Positions 15,310 through 23,244 of a DNA stretch of 49,092 bases are shown here, piece by piece. A program made the translations under genes and the position numbers. Numbering within the stretch: position 1 is the stretch's first letter; every line of letters starts with the position of its first letter. The notes beneath the pieces are model-generated. The model was not told the origin of the DNA. It did not search any database and was given only the letters and a program-made list of their open reading frames with translations. The stretch lies in NCBI RefSeq assembly GCF_004519315.1, contig NZ_SOZE01000005.1, forward strand, positions 1-49,092, read 5' to 3'. The DNA comes from Mucilaginibacter psychrotolerans (lineage in GTDB: Bacteria > Bacteroidota > Bacteroidia > Sphingobacteriales > Sphingobacteriaceae).

Positions 15310-16014
15310 ATGCCTAAGCTATTCTTTATCCTCTTCCTGTCGTTATTCACGTTTAAAAAACCTTTAGAACTACCCGATAGCAAGCGCGCCAGCGACGCCC
15401 GTGCGGCCCTTTGGCCAAAATTGCAGGACCAACTTGCGGATGGTAACTTCGATAGTAATTACCGCATTTACCTGCGCATTTTTAAGCAAACCAACCAGCT
15501 GGAGGTATGGGCTAAGAAAGGTTCGAAATATGCGTTGTTTAAACGCTATGAGATATGTTACTATTCGGGCGGTTTGGGAACCAAAACCAAACAGGGCGAC
15601 GGCAAAAGCCCCGAAGGTTTTTATACCATTACAGCTAAACAACTTAACCCCGCAAGCAATTACCACCTCGCTATCAACATTGGCTACCCTAACCGATTGG
15701 AACAGCAAAAAGGCTATACAGGCAATGCGATTATGATACACGGGCATTGCGTCTCCATTGGCTGCTATGCCATGACGGATGCGCGCATCGAAGAAATTTA
15801 CACCCTTATCTACAAAGCCCTCGGCGCCGGGCAGGAAAAAATGAACCTGGATATATATCCCTTTAAGATGGACAATGACCACATGCAGGCCTTCTCAACC
15901 TCGCCCAACCTCCGCTTTTGGAAAACCATGAAACCGGGATACGATTTATTTGAGAAAAAGCACATCCCGGCAAATGCCAAAGTAGTAAGGAAAGCGTACA
16001 GCTTCGACAACTGA
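15310..16014 (+). CDS. L,D-transpeptidase of the YafK family
   Basis: 234 residues with a hydrophobic N-terminal signal (MPKLFFILFLSLFTF) and a YkuD domain. The active-site stretch is IMIHGHCVSIGCYAM with nucleophile C152 and His144/146, and GDGKSPEGFYTI precedes it, as in YafK/ErfK proteins. These periplasmic enzymes form or cut 3-3 peptidoglycan or lipoprotein links. The gene stands alone, with its own -7 element. Confidence 0.9.
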   Translation: MPKLFFILFLSLFTFKKPLELPDSKRASDARAALWPKLQDQLADGNFDSNYRIYLRIFKQTNQLEVWAKKGSKYALFKRYEICYYSGGLGTKTKQGDGKSPEGFYTITAKQLNPASNYHLAINIGYPNRLEQQKGYTGNAIMIHGHCVSIGCYAMTDARIEEIYTLIYKALGAGQEKMNLDIYPFKMDNDHMQAFSTSPNLRFWKTMKPGYDLFEKKHIPANAKVVRKAYSFDN

Positions 16015-16056
16015 AAGCAGCCAATTCATTAAATCAATAATTCTCTAAATCAATAA

Positions 16057-16596
16057 TTAGTGCCAGAATATACCCTTTAACCCATCCAACACGCTTTGGA
16101 AGAAGGTGGGTATACTGAGCCCGCTGCTGTGGTTAAAGTATAGAAATATACAGAAGATAATGAGCGCAATAATGATAAAACGCTTAAAGAGGTAACCCAA
16201 TAAAACTAATCCTAATGGGATGGCTACCAGCAGTATCCAACTGATTTTTACCGGTGTAAGTTTGCTATCGTGCCGGTAAACATAGTAAAGCATAGAAGTG
16301 GTGCCCTCGTCGTTTTTGTGACGAGCAAAGATAAAGCTCGATTTTTCGAGTTTATGGCGATAGAAGGCCGTCCCCTTTTCAAATTTCAGTTCTTCCACAA
16401 AGCCATTGATGGTAAAGCTGAAGGTGCCGTTTACGTTTTCTTGTATATTGCTCGCAGTATCTACGGCCACCAAAGCGATCTCATCTTTAGCGAAAGGATT
16501 CTCCTTCACCACAAAATGTTTGATGCTTACGGTATCTGCAAAAGCATAACCCGATGCAAGGAATAACAGACAGCACGCTAAAAGTATTTTCTTCAT
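16057..16596 (-). CDS. exported membrane protein of unknown function
   Basis: 179 residues from the ATG at 16596 (MKKILLACCLLFLASGYAFA, a clear signal peptide). A beta-type periplasmic segment of about 90 residues follows (SIKHFVVKENPFAKDEIALVAVDT, NGTFSFTINGFVEELKFEKG), then two C-terminal hydrophobic stretches (ISWILLVAIPLGLVLLGYLF, IIIALIIFCIFLYF). I do not recognise the family. It is 47 bp from the TspO gene on the same strand and may be co-transcribed with it. Confidence 0.75.
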   Translation of the reverse strand: MKKILLACCLLFLASGYAFADTVSIKHFVVKENPFAKDEIALVAVDTASNIQENVNGTFSFTINGFVEELKFEKGTAFYRHKLEKSSFIFARHKNDEGTTSMLYYVYRHDSKLTPVKISWILLVAIPLGLVLLGYLFKRFIIIALIIFCIFLYFNHSSGLSIPTFFQSVLDGLKGIFWH

Positions 16597-16643
16597 GAGG
16601 ATGTATGGCCGGTAAGCCTGCACTAAAATTAGTGTTTTTTCTA

Positions 16644-17141
16644 TTACTTGTTTAATATAAAAATTGCTGTGTTAAGCAGCGTAGCATAGCTTACCCAAAG
16701 CAGGTAAGGCACCAGTAACCAGGCCGCAGTTTTAGAAAACCTGCCAAACCAGGCAATATTCAACATAATGGATACCAGCAACAGCACAATAACCATCAGC
16801 CCGCCCAGCACGGAGTGCATGCCGAAGAACACTATCGACCAGGAGAAATTCAGCAGCAGTTGAACACTATAAATCAATGCTGTGATCTTGTAAACGGTGG
16901 TACCTTCTCTGCGTTTCCAAACCAGGTAGGCAGCAATGGCTATGAGGATGTAAAGCGTAGTCCACGCTACGGGAAAAAGCCAGTTAGGTGGCGTAAAGCC
17001 CGGTTTTTTTAAGGTGGTGTACCAGGCAGCTATCTCGGGCCGGGTAAACATGGATGCTACACCGCCAATAGCAAGCGTAATAACAAGGCTGATGATAAAC
17101 GGAATGGGTTGAAATTTAGTGACGGGGGTATCTGCTTTCAT
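16644..17141 (-). CDS. tspO: TspO/MBR family membrane protein
   Basis: 165 residues with five hydrophobic helices. TspO-specific pieces are WYTTLKKPGFTPPNWLFPVAWTTLYILIAI and LLLNFSWSIVFFGMHSVLGGL. Members bind tetrapyrroles and affect porphyrin and stress responses. The first helix is preceded by a short polar N-terminus. Confidence 0.93.
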   Translation of the reverse strand: MKADTPVTKFQPIPFIISLVITLAIGGVASMFTRPEIAAWYTTLKKPGFTPPNWLFPVAWTTLYILIAIAAYLVWKRREGTTVYKITALIYSVQLLLNFSWSIVFFGMHSVLGGLMVIVLLLVSIMLNIAWFGRFSKTAAWLLVPYLLWVSYATLLNTAIFILNK

Positions 17142-17192
17142 AATATTTAAATAACAGGTTCAAGTATAAAATGTTTATAAGTCAGTCACTTA

Positions 17193-17846
17193 TCAAGGCC
17201 GACTCAAAAGTTCTCTGAGCGCGTCCTGCGCTATCCATTTGGCAGCCTTGTTATCCTGCAGCATTATGCGCTCTGCACTTGCTATCGCTTCAGCTTTGAG
17301 GTTAAAGTTGCACTTGCCAATTTGCCGCAGTGCCCAGTTTACGGCTTTCTTTACGAAGTTACGGCTATCATGCGCTTCGCGCTCAATAATGGATAAGAAT
17401 TGAAGGAATACTTCGTCGGCGGCTTTTTTGTGATGGACAGCGTATCCGGCCATTAATACGAATCCGGCGCGTTTCACGTACTCTTCAGGGCGTTCGCTGT
17501 ATTCGATGGCTTTAGCTACCGCAAGTGGCGTGCGGTCGAACAGGTTGCCGCACACTTGGTCGCACAAGTCCCATGAGTAAAAATCCTTTGCCCAGGTATC
17601 AAATTGCTCTTCCGTAACCTGTGCGGGGTCATCAACGATCGAAGCCATGATACGCGCTTCGTGGATGCCGGTATCCCAAAGTTGTAAAGCTAGTTCATGG
17701 TTTTTCTTATAAGATTTGGCAATTAAGCGCACCTGGGGTATCCTAACACCAAGGGCACGGCTGTTATCTATGCCGAAACGCAGCATGCCGGCAAGGTGTT
17801 TAGCATCGGCATGCGCTTTTAGTTCGGCTATTACATCATCAATCAT
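17193..17846 (-). CDS. DNA alkylation repair protein, AlkD-like HEAT-repeat family
   Basis: 217 residues, almost all helical. Family words include FGIDNSRALGVRIPQVRLIAKSY, EARIMASIVDDPAQVTEEQFDTW, DFYSWDLCDQVCGNLFDRTP and FVKKAVNWALRQIGK. AlkD-type glycosylases excise bulky or cationic alkylated bases through a HEAT-repeat cleft. Many homologues in this branch have unproven activity, so I give only the family. The start at 17846 (MIDDVIAELKAH) is preferred over the ATG at 17864. Confidence 0.87.
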   Translation of the reverse strand: MIDDVIAELKAHADAKHLAGMLRFGIDNSRALGVRIPQVRLIAKSYKKNHELALQLWDTGIHEARIMASIVDDPAQVTEEQFDTWAKDFYSWDLCDQVCGNLFDRTPLAVAKAIEYSERPEEYVKRAGFVLMAGYAVHHKKAADEVFLQFLSIIEREAHDSRNFVKKAVNWALRQIGKCNFNLKAEAIASAERIMLQDNKAAKWIAQDALRELLSRP

Positions 17847-17930
17847 TAACGAAAGATAACACAAAAGCCGGACAAATTTGCCCGGCCCAAACGATTAAAT
17901 CCGAAATCGAAACTCCAAATTCCGAAATCC

Positions 17931-19097
17931 CTACAGGTTTCCCCTCAATTCCTGTTCCCTTTCAATCGCCTCAAATAGTGCCTTAAAATTACCTGCGCCG
18001 AATGATTTTGCACCCTTGCGCTGGATAATCTCGAAGAACAGCGTAGGTCTGTCTTCCACCGGTTTGGTGAATATTTGCAGTAGGTAGCCTTCATCGTCGC
18101 GGTCTACCAGGATGCCTAGTTTTTTAAGAGGCTCCAGATCTTCATCAATATGGCCAACGCGGTCGGTAAGTTCATCGTAGTACGTAGTGGGCACGGTTAA
18201 AAACTCTATACCGCGACTTTGCAGGTCGGTCACGGTTTTTACGATATCGGAAGTGGCCAGTGCCATGTGCTGCACGCCCTCGCCTTCGTAAAACTCCAGG
18301 TACTCTTCTATCTGGCTTTTCTTTTTGCCTTCGGCAGGCTCGTTTATCGGGAACTTCACGTAGCCGTTGCCATTGCTCATCACTTTGCTCATCAGCGCGC
18401 TGTATTCGGTAGAAATCATCTTATCATCAAACGTGAGGATATTGCGGAAACCCATGATATCCTCATAAAAATTAACCCACTGGTTCATTTTATGCCAGCC
18501 CACATTGCCCACGCAATGGTCTACATACAGCAGGCCGGTATCAGTTGGCTGATAGGTAGTTTGCATGGCTTTGTAGCCCGGTAAAAACGGACCGCTATAA
18601 TTTTTCCGCTCAATGAACATATGTACCGTTTCGCCATACAGTTTGATACCACTGGTGCGTACTTCACCATGTTCATCTGCGATAGTCTTGGGCTCCTGGT
18701 ACGGCTCGGCGCCACGGGCAACGGTTTGCTTAAATGCATCAAAGGCATCATCTACCCAAAGGGCCAATATTTTTACGCCGTCGCCGTGCTTTTTAATATG
18801 CTCGGCAATGGGATGGTCTGAATGCAAGGGCGTAGTCAGCACCAGCCGAATTTTGCCCTGCTGCAACACGTAGGATGCACGGTCGCGCACGCCGGTTTCG
18901 GGACCAGCGTAAGCCAAATCCTGAAAGCCGAAAGCGGTTTTGTAATAATGTGCCGCCTGCTTAGCATTGCCCACATAAAATTCAACATAATCGGTACCGT
19001 TAAGCGGGAGGAAATCGACGGCGGCAGCGGCCCCCTCTAAATCTCCCCCGGTAGGGGAGACTTTTGTGTTTTTGTTATTTAAAGTTAGTGTGCTCAT
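17931..19097 (-). CDS. hppD: 4-hydroxyphenylpyruvate dioxygenase
   Basis: 388 residues with two VOC domains. The iron ligands of the C-terminal domain are H194 (YVDHCVGNV), H277 (GVQHMALATSDI) and E356 (LFFEIIQRKGAKSFG). The enzyme makes homogentisate from 4-hydroxyphenylpyruvate with O2. The conserved protein begins near VDFLPLNGTDYVEFYVG (residue 27). Residues about 12-23 (KVSPTGGDLEGA) are encoded by a palindromic repeat that recurs in the spacer at 19145-19178, so the N-terminal tail looks like a repeat insertion that kept the frame. hmgA lies upstream on the same strand, 126 bp away. Confidence 0.95.
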   Translation of the reverse strand: MSTLTLNNKNTKVSPTGGDLEGAAAAVDFLPLNGTDYVEFYVGNAKQAAHYYKTAFGFQDLAYAGPETGVRDRASYVLQQGKIRLVLTTPLHSDHPIAEHIKKHGDGVKILALWVDDAFDAFKQTVARGAEPYQEPKTIADEHGEVRTSGIKLYGETVHMFIERKNYSGPFLPGYKAMQTTYQPTDTGLLYVDHCVGNVGWHKMNQWVNFYEDIMGFRNILTFDDKMISTEYSALMSKVMSNGNGYVKFPINEPAEGKKKSQIEEYLEFYEGEGVQHMALATSDIVKTVTDLQSRGIEFLTVPTTYYDELTDRVGHIDEDLEPLKKLGILVDRDDEGYLLQIFTKPVEDRPTLFFEIIQRKGAKSFGAGNFKALFEAIEREQELRGNL

Positions 19098-19221
19098 AAT
19101 TTTGTTTTTAAAGCCCTCCCTTCCGGGGAGGGTCTGGGTGGCAACCCCCTCTAAATCTCCCCCGGCAGGGGAGACTTTAAAGATTTTTAAAGCCCTCCCT
19201 TCCGGGGAGGGTTTGGGTGGG
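19031..19221. repeat. two tandem copies of a palindromic repeat, one overlapping the start of hppD
   Basis: Copy A: CCCCCTCTAAATCTCCCCCG and the following GTAGGGGAGACTTT at 19031-19064, then AGCCCTCCCTTCCGGGGAGG and GTCTGGGTGG at 19112-19141. Copy B: the same two modules at 19145-19178 and 19190-19220. Each module is itself an imperfect palindrome (CTCCCC/GGGGAG). In copy A the 47 bases between modules hold the hppD start codon (19095-19097). Confidence 0.9.
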
Positions 19222-19223
19222 GC

Positions 19224-20381
19224 TTATATCACCCAGCTCTTATAATAATTCTCGTCTTCAATCCTTACTGCATCTTCCGTCAGCATCAGCGGCCGGAAGG
19301 GGTCTATCATCACGGCCAGTTCATTGGTAAATTCTTTGCCGATAGATTTCTCTACCGAACCCGGCGCAGGGCCATGCGGTATACCGCCCGGATGCAGAGT
19401 AATTTGCCCTTTCACCACGCTTTTTCGGCTCATAAAATCGCCATCTACGTAGTACAAAACCTCGTCGCTATCTACATTGCTGTGGTTGTAAGGCGCTGGG
19501 ATAGATAGCGGGTGGTAGTCGAACTTCCTGGGCACGAAAGAGCAGATAACGAAGTTGTTCCCCTCGAAGGTTTGATGCACTGGCGGTGGTTGATGTACCC
19601 GACCTGTTATCGGCTCAAAATCGTGTATCGAAAATGCCCAGGGGTAGTGGAAGCCGTCCCAGCCGATAAAATCGAATGGATGGGTTCCATAAGTGTATGG
19701 GTAAATTAAACCCTGTTTTTTGATAAGTATCTTGAAATCGCCTTTTTCGTCGTGCGTCTCCAAATCGGTTGGTCGTTTGATGTCGCGTTCGCAATAAGGC
19801 GAATGCTCCATCAGTTGCCCGTAAGCATTACGGTAGCGTTTTGGCGAACGGATAGGACTAAAGCTTTCTACAATAAACAAACGGTTATCGGGGGTATCGA
19901 ATTCCAGTTGATAGATAGTCCCCCGCGGTATCACCAAATAATCGCCGTACGCAAATTTGATTTGCCCGAAGCCGGTCTTGAGCGTACCGCTACCTACGTG
20001 GATAAATATCACCTCGTCGGCCTGGCTGTTCTTGTAGAAATAGTCCGTCATGCTATGGCGAGGCGCAGCAAGAGAGATATGCAAATCGGCATTCACCAAA
20101 ACCGGTTTGCGACTTTGCAGGTAATCGTCAACAGGTTCAATATTGAAACCGATGAGGCTGGTGTGCTTCAAGTGTTTCTCGCGGACTATTTTAGGCTCTA
20201 CAGAGTACGGCTCGCCCAGCGCCTTTACGATGGTAGGTGGGTAGGCATGGTAAACCAGCGAATAAAGGCTGGAGAAACCCTCGGTAGACACCAGTTCTTC
20301 GGCATATAAGGTGCCATCGGGTTTACGAAACTGGGTATGCCGCTTATGCGGGATAGTCCCCAAAGTATGGTAAATAGGCAT
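19224..20381 (-). CDS. hmgA: homogentisate 1,2-dioxygenase
   Basis: 385-residue cupin-fold iron dioxygenase that opens the homogentisate ring to maleylacetoacetate. Recognisable blocks are MPIYHTLGTIPHKRHTQFR at the start, DEVIFIHVGSGTLKTGFGQIKFAYGDYLVIPRGT, FDFIGWDGFHYPWAFSIHDFEPITGRVHQPPPVHQTFEG, and HPGGIPHGPAPGSVEKSIG near the end, containing the His and Glu ligands. It is likely transcribed with hppD from the promoter at 20659-20689, after a leader that encodes a 35-residue peptide. Confidence 0.95.
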   Translation of the reverse strand: MPIYHTLGTIPHKRHTQFRKPDGTLYAEELVSTEGFSSLYSLVYHAYPPTIVKALGEPYSVEPKIVREKHLKHTSLIGFNIEPVDDYLQSRKPVLVNADLHISLAAPRHSMTDYFYKNSQADEVIFIHVGSGTLKTGFGQIKFAYGDYLVIPRGTIYQLEFDTPDNRLFIVESFSPIRSPKRYRNAYGQLMEHSPYCERDIKRPTDLETHDEKGDFKILIKKQGLIYPYTYGTHPFDFIGWDGFHYPWAFSIHDFEPITGRVHQPPPVHQTFEGNNFVICSFVPRKFDYHPLSIPAPYNHSNVDSDEVLYYVDGDFMSRKSVVKGQITLHPGGIPHGPAPGSVEKSIGKEFTNELAVMIDPFRPLMLTEDAVRIEDENYYKSWVI

Positions 20382-20406
20382 TAAAAATTGGTTTAAATGT
20401 TGGAAT

Positions 20407-20526
20407 GTTTTAAGGTTGAAAAGTTATGTAAAACCTAACTTAAAGCATTAATTATTAAACGATTGAAACGGGGGATAGTTTTAAAGAGCCGGCATGAACA
20501 ACATTCCAACTTTTCAACCTTAAAAC
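20407..20526. repeat. 19-bp perfect inverted repeat in the hmgA leader
   Basis: GTTTTAAGGTTGAAAAGTT (20407-20425) and AACTTTTCAACCTTAAAAC (20508-20526) are perfect reverse complements around 82 bases. It lies between the candidate leader ORF and hmgA. Similar words (CCAACTTTTCTAACC) occur at 43047-43061, so this may be a dispersed repeat, but its position would also let it affect the leader transcript. Confidence 0.85.
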
Positions 20527-20540
20527 CTTTCAACAAAAAA

Positions 20541-20648
20541 CTAATATTGCGCTAAAACGGCAGTAGCGAGCACAGCATCCCTAAAGGAAGAAGCATCACT
20601 CATAGAGGTGAGGCCCAGGGAAAAATAAAACTGTTTGATGATGCTCAT
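20541..20648 (-). CDS. candidate leader peptide upstream of hmgA (35 residues)
   Basis: The minus-strand ATG at 20648 opens 35 codons ending in TAG at 20541. The peptide starts MSIIKQFYFSLGLTSM and ends VLATAVLAQY, with three Phe and two Tyr, including the run FYF at residues 7-9. It begins 10 bases after a good -7 element, so it should be the first ORF on the hmgA-hppD transcript. An aromatic-rich leader before a Phe/Tyr catabolic operon suggests translation-dependent control, but there is no proof of translation. Confidence 0.4.
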   Translation of the reverse strand: MSIIKQFYFSLGLTSMSDASSFRDAVLATAVLAQY

Positions 20649-20658
20649 ATTTGGTAAA

Positions 20659-20689
20659 CAAATGTAGGACTAGTTGTTTTCATATGCAA
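20659..20689 (-). promoter_or_regulatory. promoter for the hmgA-hppD transcript
   Basis: On the minus strand, TTG at 20689-20687, a 20-base gap, then TACATTTG at 20666-20659 (TAnnTTTG). Transcription should start near 20653. The divergent membrane-protein gene begins inside this interval if its TTG start (20674) is used. Confidence 0.65.
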
Positions 20690-21045
20690 GCATAATATTA
20701 TCGATACTGTTTATTATAAAAAAGTTTTATGTTTGGTTTCCAATTAAACCGGGCATGATCAGAAAAGACGCCATACTAATCGGGATAGTCGTTTGGGTTA
20801 TTTTAACTTTTTTGTTTATGGAGAATAATGCCGCCATTGATGGTTTTACTGCTATTGGCTTTCCCTGGCAATTTTACCGTTACACGGGCGGGAAGTTGGC
20901 CTATGTTGACCAAAGCCAGTTGGGTTTTAATTTCAGCAACTTCATATTGGATCTTTCCTCCTTAGCCGCCTTTATCTACGGCGCGAACATATTCCTGCAG
21001 CGCAACCTTAAAAAACAAGAACCAAATAAACCACCATATTTATGA
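20674..21045 (+). CDS. small membrane protein of unknown function
   Basis: 123 residues if the TTG at 20674 is used; the first ATG in frame is at 20755 and would give 96. Hydrophobic segments are at about residues 4-24, 32-49 (ILIGIVVWVILTFLFM) and 90-110 (FILDLSSLAAFIYGANIFL). The N-terminal hydrophobic stretch argues for the earlier start. The stop overlaps the start of the FAH-family gene by 4 bases, so the two are probably translated together. No family recognised. Confidence 0.65.
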   Translation: MFSYASIILSILFIIKKFYVWFPIKPGMIRKDAILIGIVVWVILTFLFMENNAAIDGFTAIGFPWQFYRYTGGKLAYVDQSQLGFNFSNFILDLSSLAAFIYGANIFLQRNLKKQEPNKPPYL

Positions 21046-22040
21046 AATTAGTATCCTATAAAACCGAAGACCGCGAGCATTTGGGTGTGTACATCAAAGG
21101 ACATATCTACAACCTTAACTCCTGCGATAAACTCATCCCCGATAACATGAACGCGTTTCTATGGGGGGGCGACGAATTGATGGAGCACGCCAAACGTGTA
21201 AACGAGGATTTGCGCAACGGCAAGATGCAAGGGAAAGAAGAGCTTTTTTATGAGCTGATAGCCCCCGTGCCCCACCCCACAAGTTGCCGCGACGGGTACG
21301 CCTTTCGCCAGCATGTGGCTGCTGCCCGCCGCAACCGCAAGGTAGATATGATACCCGAATTCGATCAGTACCCTATCTTTTATTTCACCAATCACAATGC
21401 CATACAGGGCCCCGGCGAAATAGAGTGCATGCCCGATCATTTCCAAAAGCTCGATTTTGAGCTGGAAGTAGCCGTAGTACTCAATAAAAAAGGCCGCAAC
21501 ATAAAAGCCGAAGATGCCGATAGTTATATAGCTGGCTATATGATCATGAACGATATGAGTGCCCGCACCCTGCAAATGGAAGAAATGCTATTGAACCTTG
21601 GGCCGGCAAAGGGAAAGGATTTTTCTACCGTAATTGGCCCATGGCTGGTTACGCCCGATGAATTTGAGCAATACAAAACCGAGCCCAAACCCGGCCACAC
21701 CGGCAATGCCTATAACCTCCAAATGAAATGCATGGTGAACGGCAAAGAAGTAAGCAGCGGCAATATGGCCGATATGGACTGGACCTTCGCTGAGATCATT
21801 GAGCGCTGCGCCTACGGCTGCGACGTACTGCCTGGTGATGTTATCGGCTCGGGTACGGTAGGAACAGGATGCTTCCTGGAGCTTAACGGTACCGGCTTGC
21901 TTAACGATCCCAACTATCAAACCCAATGGCTGCAACCCAACGATTTGGTTGAAATGGAAATAACCGGGCTGGGAATGCTGGGGAACATTATCAAGAAGAG
22001 CGAGAGTGAGTCTTCTTTGCTCGCGTTGAAGAAATTATAA
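21042..22040 (+). CDS. fumarylacetoacetate hydrolase family protein
   Basis: 332 residues. The C-terminal FAH domain contains LDFELEVAVVLNKKGRNI with the metal-binding acidic residues, IAGYMIMNDMSARTLQ, GPAKGKDFSTVIGPWLVT and GDVIGSGTVGTGCFLEL. By position beside hmgA/hppD it probably performs the last step of tyrosine breakdown, fumarylacetoacetate to fumarate plus acetoacetate. Assignment of that exact substrate is inference, because the FAH family covers several ring-cleavage products. Confidence 0.88.
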   Translation: MKLVSYKTEDREHLGVYIKGHIYNLNSCDKLIPDNMNAFLWGGDELMEHAKRVNEDLRNGKMQGKEELFYELIAPVPHPTSCRDGYAFRQHVAAARRNRKVDMIPEFDQYPIFYFTNHNAIQGPGEIECMPDHFQKLDFELEVAVVLNKKGRNIKAEDADSYIAGYMIMNDMSARTLQMEEMLLNLGPAKGKDFSTVIGPWLVTPDEFEQYKTEPKPGHTGNAYNLQMKCMVNGKEVSSGNMADMDWTFAEIIERCAYGCDVLPGDVIGSGTVGTGCFLELNGTGLLNDPNYQTQWLQPNDLVEMEITGLGMLGNIIKKSESESSLLALKKL

Positions 22041-22061
22041 AAAAATCCATTAGCCAATTTG

Positions 22062-22290
22062 TCATTGCGAGGCTCCTGGTAGGGGATATGCGGAAAGGCG
22101 AGCCGTGGCAATCTCGTCGTCAGGCATTACCGTAATGCTTAGTGACGAGATTGCCGCGTCGCGCCCTCTCTCGCCGTCCGCCCGCCGCCCCTTATAATGA
22201 CGTGGCCTTAAGTTGTTGATTATCAGTGTTAATTTTTTACACGTCATTACATTTTTTTCCAGGGGAGCCCTGGTGGATACTCGCAATGAC
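22062..22290. repeat. nested palindromic repeat of the GTCATTGCGAGG family
   Basis: TGTCATTGCGAGG at 22060-22072 and CTCGCAATGACA at 22279-22290 form the outer ends. Inside are GGCAATCTCGTC (22109-22120) and GACGAGATTGCC (22144-22155), which are perfect reverse complements, and a TTATAATGACGTGG/ACACGTCATTACA pair (22193-22206, 22238-22250). The left arm resembles the 26-bp arm at 9851-9876. It fills most of the spacer between the FAH-family and flavin reductase genes. Confidence 0.8.
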
Positions 22291-22320
22291 AAAATTTGTT
22301 AAATGCTATCAGAAAGAACT

Positions 22321-23208
22321 ATGTTAACACTTGACACGTCGAACCTCTCCCCTCTCGAATTGCAGAACTACCTGCACTACGCCATTGCGCCGCGGCCTAT
22401 TTGCCTGGCATCAACAGTGGATGCAGAGGGGAACGTCAATCTTAGCCCCTTCAGTTTCTTTAATATGTTCAGCACCAACCCACCCGTTTGCGTGTTTTCG
22501 CCGGCACGGAGGGTGAGGGATAATACCACCAAGCATACGCTGGAGAACATATTGGCAGTGCCCGAGTGCGTCATCAATATCGTGAATTACGATATCGTGC
22601 AGCAGGTGTCGCTATCCAGCGTAGAGTATCCTGCGGGTGTGGATGAGTTCATGAAATCGGGGCTGACCCCGTTGCCGTCTGAGTTGGTAAGGCCACCCCG
22701 CGTTGCCGAATCGCCGGTGCAGTTTGAATGCGTAATTATAGATGTGATAAGCCTTGGCGATGGCCCGGGTGCAGGTAATTTGGTTATCGCCGAAATCAAG
22801 CTCATTCACATTAACGAGGATATTTTAGATGAGACCGGCAGGATAGACCAGGAGAAGATAGACTTAGTGGCCCGCCTGGGCGGCGACTGGTATTGCCGCG
22901 TTACCGCCGACAACCTATTTAAGGTAGCTAAGCCCGTGCGTACGATGGGTATCGGCGTGGATGCTATACCATATGCCATTCGCAACTCCAAAGTGCTTAC
23001 GGGCAATAACCTGGGGCAATTGGGGAATGTGGAGGCATTGCCTACCGATGAAGAAATCGAAGCCTTTGCCCAAAGTGATGTGATAAAAGAACTCTTCGAT
23101 GCTACCATCGGCGACAGCCAAACCCGCGAATTGCAATTACACCTACACGCCAAACATCTGCTGGACGATGGCCTGGTAGCGGATGCCTGGAAAGTATTGC
23201 TGATGTAA
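22321..23208 (+). CDS. flavin reductase family protein
   Basis: 295 residues. The split-barrel flavin-binding domain is at residues about 10-210: YAIAPRPICLASTVDAEGNVNLSPFSFFNMFSTNPP is the typical FMN-binding opening, and NYDIVQQVSLSSVEYPAGVDEF and LVIAEIKLIHINE follow. The last 70 residues are helical. Proteins of this type often sit with hmgA/FAH genes in Bacteroidota, as here, but the exact reaction is not established. I use the ATG at 22321 (MLTLDTSN), since the upstream ATG at 22303 adds a poorly conserved hexapeptide. Confidence 0.85.
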   Translation: MLTLDTSNLSPLELQNYLHYAIAPRPICLASTVDAEGNVNLSPFSFFNMFSTNPPVCVFSPARRVRDNTTKHTLENILAVPECVINIVNYDIVQQVSLSSVEYPAGVDEFMKSGLTPLPSELVRPPRVAESPVQFECVIIDVISLGDGPGAGNLVIAEIKLIHINEDILDETGRIDQEKIDLVARLGGDWYCRVTADNLFKVAKPVRTMGIGVDAIPYAIRNSKVLTGNNLGQLGNVEALPTDEEIEAFAQSDVIKELFDATIGDSQTRELQLHLHAKHLLDDGLVADAWKVLLM

Positions 23209-23244
23209 ACGTAATACAGAAATTCCAGCGTCAGGCAATTATGT

